Below, in pieces: positions 57,690 to 64,000 of a stretch of 64,000 nt of DNA; position 1 is the first letter of the stretch, and each line of letters begins with the position of its first letter. Under the pieces are notes generated by a model that was given only the letters and a program-made list of their open reading frames with translations, did no database searches and was not told where the DNA came from. This stretch comes from Doryteuthis pealeii. Its lineage: Eukaryota; Mollusca; Cephalopoda; Myopsida; Loliginidae. The DNA lies in assembly GCA_023376005.1 (NCBI GenBank), contig CM042139.1:141134288-141198287 (forward strand). Reading direction: 5' to 3'. The translations under genes were made by a program, and so were the position numbers.

Positions 57690-58127
57690 GTTTATATTCA
57701 CTTTCAGATATTATTTTATTGATTACCTTACGCGAGTTTAAAAATAACATTTTATTTAGATTTTAGAAATAAATCATTGCAATAAGTCGTATATTTTTAT
57801 ATTACAGTGTGGATTGAGATATTTTTTCAAAAAATGTTGCAATGGCTTGCAAACACCCTTTACAAATGTGCTATTTTCATGCAACTGTAAGTTGGAATTT
57901 TATTGGAGCCTCAAAAGCCTGTCTGAATCATCGACATTGTGTTATGGCCCATTTGGGGTGAAAAAGTTGAACAGCAATCTAATTAAAATGGAGCGATCTC
58001 TTTTTATCCTCGAAGAGAATTTGTGATGCCACCGGATTTCTATTAAATTATAGAGGGTTTAGGGTGGAATATAGAATGGATATCCTAGATCCCCCGACAT
58101 GCCAAAAGACCCGGGCCATACATATAT

Positions 58128-58162
<35 letters not shown>

Positions 58163-58357
58163 TACGTATTTAACTTTGTACATAAATGCATGAGTATGTG
58201 TGTTATACGTCCGGTTGAATATAGCCAACGCTGGATAGATAAAAACTCTAAATTATTCACCATTCATCGAGGAGGTATTTTTCTGCATGAATACGTTCAA
58301 GGTTGCGCATTATACTTTACAATAGACTGCATTATGATACTGACATTTGTATAATGG

Positions 58358-58396
<39 letters not shown>

Positions 58397-58843
58397 GGGG
58401 ATACGGGGAGAGGAAGAGAGAGGGAGAGACAGACAAATTGTGTGGTATTGCACTAGCTCTCCAACCCATACGATCGTATTGACTTCTTTCTCCTTCCACT
58501 GATTCTTCCACCACTGTATTTACGTCAGATTTATCATATCTGGGTATCTCCGAAGGCATGAGTGGCTACATGCACGTTGACCTTACATGAGGGTTCATTC
58601 GCCAATTGGCAGGTCTTATTTCTCATTCGCCTGTGGGTCTACCTACCCTATTCATCAGGAAACCTGTTTCGACGCCGATCATTCGACCGTGTGGCAGGTA
58701 GCACCAAGTTCCATGGTACCCATAGCACTTTTTGTGGAACCTGACATGTATCTAGGAGAAATAAATTATTGATGTGAATGAACGCTTAGCTTTTCTCAAC
58801 GAGAAAGTGTCTAAGATGTAAAATCTGCAGCTTAAGCAATGTT
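57690..58843. other. Unassigned region with two (TA)n tracts
   Basis: (TA)n at about 58123-58162 and 58357-58394. No recognised gene between. Confidence 0.4.
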
Positions 58844-58845
58844 AG

Positions 58846-58888
<43 letters not shown>
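58844..58888. repeat. (TA)n tract
   Basis: Pure TA at the left edge of the S3 SINE. Confidence 0.95.
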
Positions 58889-59880
<992 letters not shown>

Positions 59881-61972
59881 TTAGGGGGGGATCATGTGAA
59901 ATTTAAATTTGTTAGGAGGTATATGTCGGAAATGGTATGTGAAGGGGATTTTATGATTTCTGACTACAAGTGTCGCTAAATAAGGGGACATTTTTAGAAA
60001 AGCCTTGTCTTTGGGGGATGGTTTAATGGGTGAGAATAACGCAAGATTCCATAATTCTACGCAGTGTTCTATTGTGTGAGTTAATATTTTGGCACCTTTA
60101 AAATCAAAGGTATGGTTATGTTTAGCTAGGGCGTTGTTTAGAAAACCTTGTTTAATATGATATCTATGTTCAGATAATCGTTTAGATAAAGATCTAGAAG
60201 TCTCTGCCACATATTTGTTCTTACAATTTAAGCAATCTATTGTGTAGACTCCAGCTTCGGAATGTGCGTGTTTATGATTATTTTTATTCTGTAAAATGTT
60301 TTTGATTGTTTTAGTGGAGTGGGTAACTGTTTTAATACCTATCTTTTTTAGGTTTCTATTTATTTTATCAGTGATAGGATTATTGGAAAGTATGATATAC
60401 CTATCATAGTCGTTATTGTTGATATGTTGTGTGTTATTGGGAGATGTAGTGTTATTTTTTCTATTGTGTATTTTCACTGCCTTTTTTAGCACGGTGTATG
60501 AAGTTTAGAGGGTATTGTAATTTGAGAAAAGACTTAAATTCTTCTTCTAAATAGTTCTTATTGCATATCCTAAGTGCTCTAAGAAAGAGACCTATTATGA
60601 TACCACTTTTTATCTTATTGTTATGGTGGGAATAAAAATGGATGTAGTCCTTTTTGTTGGTATTCTTATGATAAACTTTAGATTCTAAAATGTTGTTATT
60701 GTTTATAATAAGTGTGTCTAAAAATGGTAGGGTGTGGTTTTGTTCAAGTTCATGAGTAAATTTAATGGAGGGTTCCACATAATTTAGTTTGTCAATGATA
60801 TTAGTTAAATTACAGTTTTTCGGGTAAATGAATAACGTGTCATCAATGTTACGGAAAAAATAGAGTTATTAGGTAAAATATATTGAAAGGGACCGGATTC
60901 TAATAATTCAAGGAATAAGCACGCCAATACGCCACTCAGAGGTGACCCCATAGGCAACCATAACTTCTGTTTGTAAAAAGTTCCATTATATTGAAAAAAA
61001 ACAATTTCAAGTGCAAAGTCTGCAAATTTGGACTATCTTGTTAATAGGTAATGGAAATGAAGTATTAATTTTGTTCTAAACGATTAAAGCATTTGTCAAC
61101 CGGGATACTTGTTTAAAGTGATTTAATATCTAAGCTTGCTAGACAGTTGTTGTTCATGTTTATATTTCTTAAGTTTTTAATTAAGCTATTAGAATTTTTT
61201 ATGTGAGATTTGATAACTGTACCTAAGAGGGAGTTAATATTTTAGCTAGAGATTTAGCTATTTTATGAGGGGCGGTTCCAATTCCCGAAATTATGGTTTG
61301 TGTGTTTTGAGGAGACCGTAAATGGTGGGGACGATAGGGTGGTAGTCTATCAAAGAGAACCAAGTTTTATCTGCGTTGCCTATTAGTTTTTTATATGTTT
61401 TGTTGAAAATGATTGTTCTGTTAGTAATGGTTTGTGGAGAGATTATTTCATAGGTATTACGATCATTGAGGATATCAAGCATTTTGTCATTATATTGTTT
61501 AGAACACATAACGACCACTCCTCCTCCTTTGTCAGAGGGGGTGATGTGTATGTTGTTGTTTAATGATACATTTTTTTAGAGCTGTTATATATCTCCTGCG
61601 TAGGGTGGAAACATTTTTTTTGTTGGTGGTGGTGGCAGCAATAATTCCATGAATGAATCCTTTATGGAAGTCAGAGTCATTATGTTTGTAAATCTTTTTG
61701 ATGGCATTTATTATGTTTAGTTTGTAAATGCCTGTGATGAATTTTGGGCCAAATTTGAGGGCTTCCAATTCGACTGGGGTTAAAGTTATGTCATAAATGT
61801 TTTGGATGATGTCAATGTTGCCGATATTCCTCCATCTGCTATTGTCGCAAAGTATTTTAAGTTTATCTTTTAATTTGGAGATTTGTGTGCGGTTGATGTC
61901 TGTGATTTCATTTCTGATTCGTTCGGCTGTGTAGCGGGATATGATGTTGTTTTTGCGTAGGTAAATTCCCAA
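59881..61972 (-). pseudogene. Penelope-like retroelement: RT plus GIY-YIG endonuclease
   Basis: Minus-strand pieces in order: an N-terminal part (61972-61532); a part with PTIYGLLKTHK (61291-61518); motif A as LASLDIKSL, stop, TSIPVDK (about 61105-61155); WLPMGSPLSGVLACLFLELL; NIDDTLFIYPKN with the catalytic DD (about 60825-60860) after a one-base frameshift; LPFLDTLI, DYIHFYSHHNNKIKSGI (60461-60778); then GVYTIDCLNCKNKYVAETSRSLSKRLSEHR split over 59881-60492, a CxxC plus GIY-YIG endonuclease in which YIG reads YVA. RT followed by GIY-YIG defines Penelope-like elements. At least one stop and several frameshifts make it inactive. The length fits a nearly complete element without its long repeats. 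Confidence 0.9.
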
Positions 61973-62009
61973 ATTTTTGGTTTGAATTGAGAATGTTACT
62001 TCTCTTATA

Positions 62010-62205
62010 TATGTTGCCTCATAAAGGTTAAAGACCCTAGTCAGCCTTATTATTTATCCATAGCTGGAGGAAGAATATTTGGATGCATACATTTTTCAAA
62101 GTGTATTAGAGTTATGTAAATGTAAACAGCTTTTTTCTGGATTTGAACTTATCTCGCCGTGTCCATTTTTACAACGATAACCATTACACAAGGTGCCTCA
62201 AAATC
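62010..62205 (-). repeat. SINE-like family S1 copy with tRNA-like head
   Basis: Minus strand: A box TTGTGTAATGGTTATCG (62191-62175) and B box AAGTTCAAATCC (62150-62139), then the family body (TCCATAGCTGGAGGAAGAAT on the plus strand). It lies just upstream of the Penelope-like element's 5' end. Confidence 0.7.
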
Positions 62206-62293
62206 AGTTTATGTACATGTTATCGAAGTCTGCTGATTAAATAAAACTCGTTTTTACAAATTATATAATGGGACGTTAATATTTCTATTTGAG

Positions 62294-62298
<5 letters not shown>

Positions 62299-62367
<69 letters not shown>

Positions 62368-62368
62368 C
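62299..62368. repeat. (TA)n/(GA)n microsatellite
   Basis: TA then GA phases. Confidence 0.95.
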
Positions 62369-63715
62369 TGTTAGGGTTCTGCATATGCTTCAGATTAGTT
62401 GGTCTCGGGTATATAAAAAAAATTACTTTTTTTCCGAAGCATGGAACAAAAAATATGAAAAGTAATAAAAAATTCTAATTTCAAAATTCAAATAACCTAT
62501 GAGTACCGAATTCGCTTACCTTCCTCTTTGATTTCCTATTTAAAAGTGATTTGAATATTATGCTTCTAATCTTTTATCATTGTTTCTTTGGCTTCCGGTC
62601 TAGAAAAAATATGTAAGCTGGTGCTTAAAGTAAGTTATATATAAATTAAAGATGACTAAAAAATAAAAAAAAATTGAAAAAGATTAAGAACTTATAGAAT
62701 TGCAAAATAAAACATATATATGTATTATTTATTAATTAAAGAAAACTTGTGTTATGTATTTAAGTTAATAATAAGTGATTAGAAAAACATAATTATATTT
62801 AAAAAAATCTAAATTATACAAAAGAAGAAGAATCGTAAACTGAATCGTAGACTTTTGATTTTGGAAGTTAGTTATATATAGGATTTAGGAAAATACGTTA
62901 TATTTAAAATATTCTTCCAATTACCAATCACATCAAACTTTTTTTAAAAAGAACCAGGGAAGTACCCTTCTCATCTCCCGTTTTCAATTTGAAAAGAATT
63001 CCTACCTTGTACATCCGAATGTCTTAATGGAGGTTTCATTTTTTAAAAAAAACGAAACTTTTTAACATCAATTTTACCATCTAAGTATAAAATCATCTTT
63101 TCGAATATCTAATATGTTTTTTCTACACACACATACAAACATTATTGTCTTCCATATATCGGATCCAGATGGTAGAGAATTTTCCCATATTTTTAACCCA
63201 AGCGCTTTCAACCATCTCACTGGTTGTCTTAGCGGGGATTATTGGTTACATACCATCTTCCAGACACTAGCTCAACATCTAATTGCAAAAAATAACAATA
63301 ACACAGACAAATTTACAACGAAGATTCTCACTAACAACACTAAAATAAAATAACAAAATGAGAGACCTACAAATCTGCGAGGCAATTTGCATCAAAAATT
63401 AAAAAAAAAAAACATAATTAAATTAGCATTCAACTTAGCAACGATACACTAAATTCTTTTTATAACCAACGCAATAACCTAGCAACCCTCTAACAAAAGA
63501 CTCACCAAACTGAAGTAAAAAAAATGCCAAATAAACAATCATTACAATCAATAATCCCCCCCGAAGAACGAACAGGGAAATGAATGAAAGCACTTGGGTT
63601 GAAAATATGGGATAATTTCTTTTCCACACGGATCCCGATATACAGAAAACAAAAAGAAGTCTTCAGGGTCTACACTTAAAAAAATTTAAAGAAGAAATAT
63701 ACTATAGTCTTGCTT

Positions 63716-63720
<5 letters not shown>
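62369..63720. other. Unassigned AT-rich region
   Basis: No recognised gene. The frame at 63114-63353 has no domain. Confidence 0.4.
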
Positions 63721-63781
<61 letters not shown>

Positions 63782-63788
63782 TATATGT
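63721..63788. repeat. (TA)n tract
   Basis: Long TA with one CA interruption. Confidence 0.95.
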
Positions 63789-63886
63789 TTTTGGAGAATA
63801 GGTGCTTAATTGAAGTCATACCTAATTTTGAAAATTAATTAGTTAATAATTAATGAATTTAGGCGGGCATATATGTTCAAATATAT

Positions 63887-63890
<4 letters not shown>
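63789..63890 (-). mobile_element. Truncated palindrome-family (M1) element
   Basis: GGTGCTTAATTGAAGTCATA, the AT-rich core and TTTAGGCGGGCATATATG match the M1 arms inverted relative to 1641-1803. It is cut by (TA)n on both sides and has no ribozyme. Confidence 0.6.
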
Positions 63891-63931
<41 letters not shown>

Positions 63932-63942
63932 AGTGCGCGCGC

Positions 63943-63988
<46 letters not shown>

Positions 63989-64000
63989 TTATCATCTAAG
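63891..64000. repeat. (TA)n/(GT)n microsatellite at the window end
   Basis: TA then a GC-containing GT run, continuing to near the end. Confidence 0.95.

Overview
This is a gene-poor, AT-rich stretch of animal nuclear DNA. I found no intact host protein gene, rRNA or functional tRNA. Very long (TA)n tracts, four kinds of retroelement, tRNA-derived SINE-like repeats, a (TTAGGG)-type block and Helitron-like ends suggest a mollusc. One tRNA-derived module resembles cephalopod SINE heads as I remember them, so a cephalopod such as an octopus is my best guess. That is an inference, not a database result.

Layout. 1-5.8 kb: simple repeats, a truncated palindrome-family element (1641-1803) and a tandem array of ~311-bp units (2248-3155), each carrying a complete minimal type I hammerhead ribozyme. 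5.8-25 kb: a block of about 8 kb (5834-13795) repeated at 17125-25010, with a third, 3.2-kb partial copy between them (13918-17122) whose differences are mostly single-base indels. Each long copy holds a fragment of an RLE-type LINE, a SINE-like repeat, a hammerhead monomer, a diverged hammerhead sibling, a broken endonuclease/RT LINE with an inverted 5' part, and palindromes. 25-26.4 kb: nested inverted repeats with two oppositely oriented hammerheads. 26.4-34 kb: SINE-like repeats, an interstitial telomeric block and a LINE fragment. 34-54.7 kb: several Helitron-like non-autonomous elements ending in hairpin + CTAG, LINE fragments and an RLE-type LINE with recognisable RT, CCHC and endonuclease parts. 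55-64 kb: LINE tails, a tRNA-headed SINE beside a 295-bp (TA)n tract, and a decayed Penelope-like element with RT and GIY-YIG domains.

How the parts fit. The most notable system is a set of short non-coding elements that carry hammerhead self-cleaving ribozymes: tandem ~311-bp units, monomers, a diverged sibling and a palindromic family. The tandem and monomer units combine a tRNA-like module with a hammerhead and end a few bases past the cleavage site in (TA)n. This is the layout known for animal retrozymes. The Penelope-like element in the same window belongs to the autonomous class proposed to mobilise such RNAs, but this copy is broken. All coding remnants seen here are pseudogenes of mobile elements.
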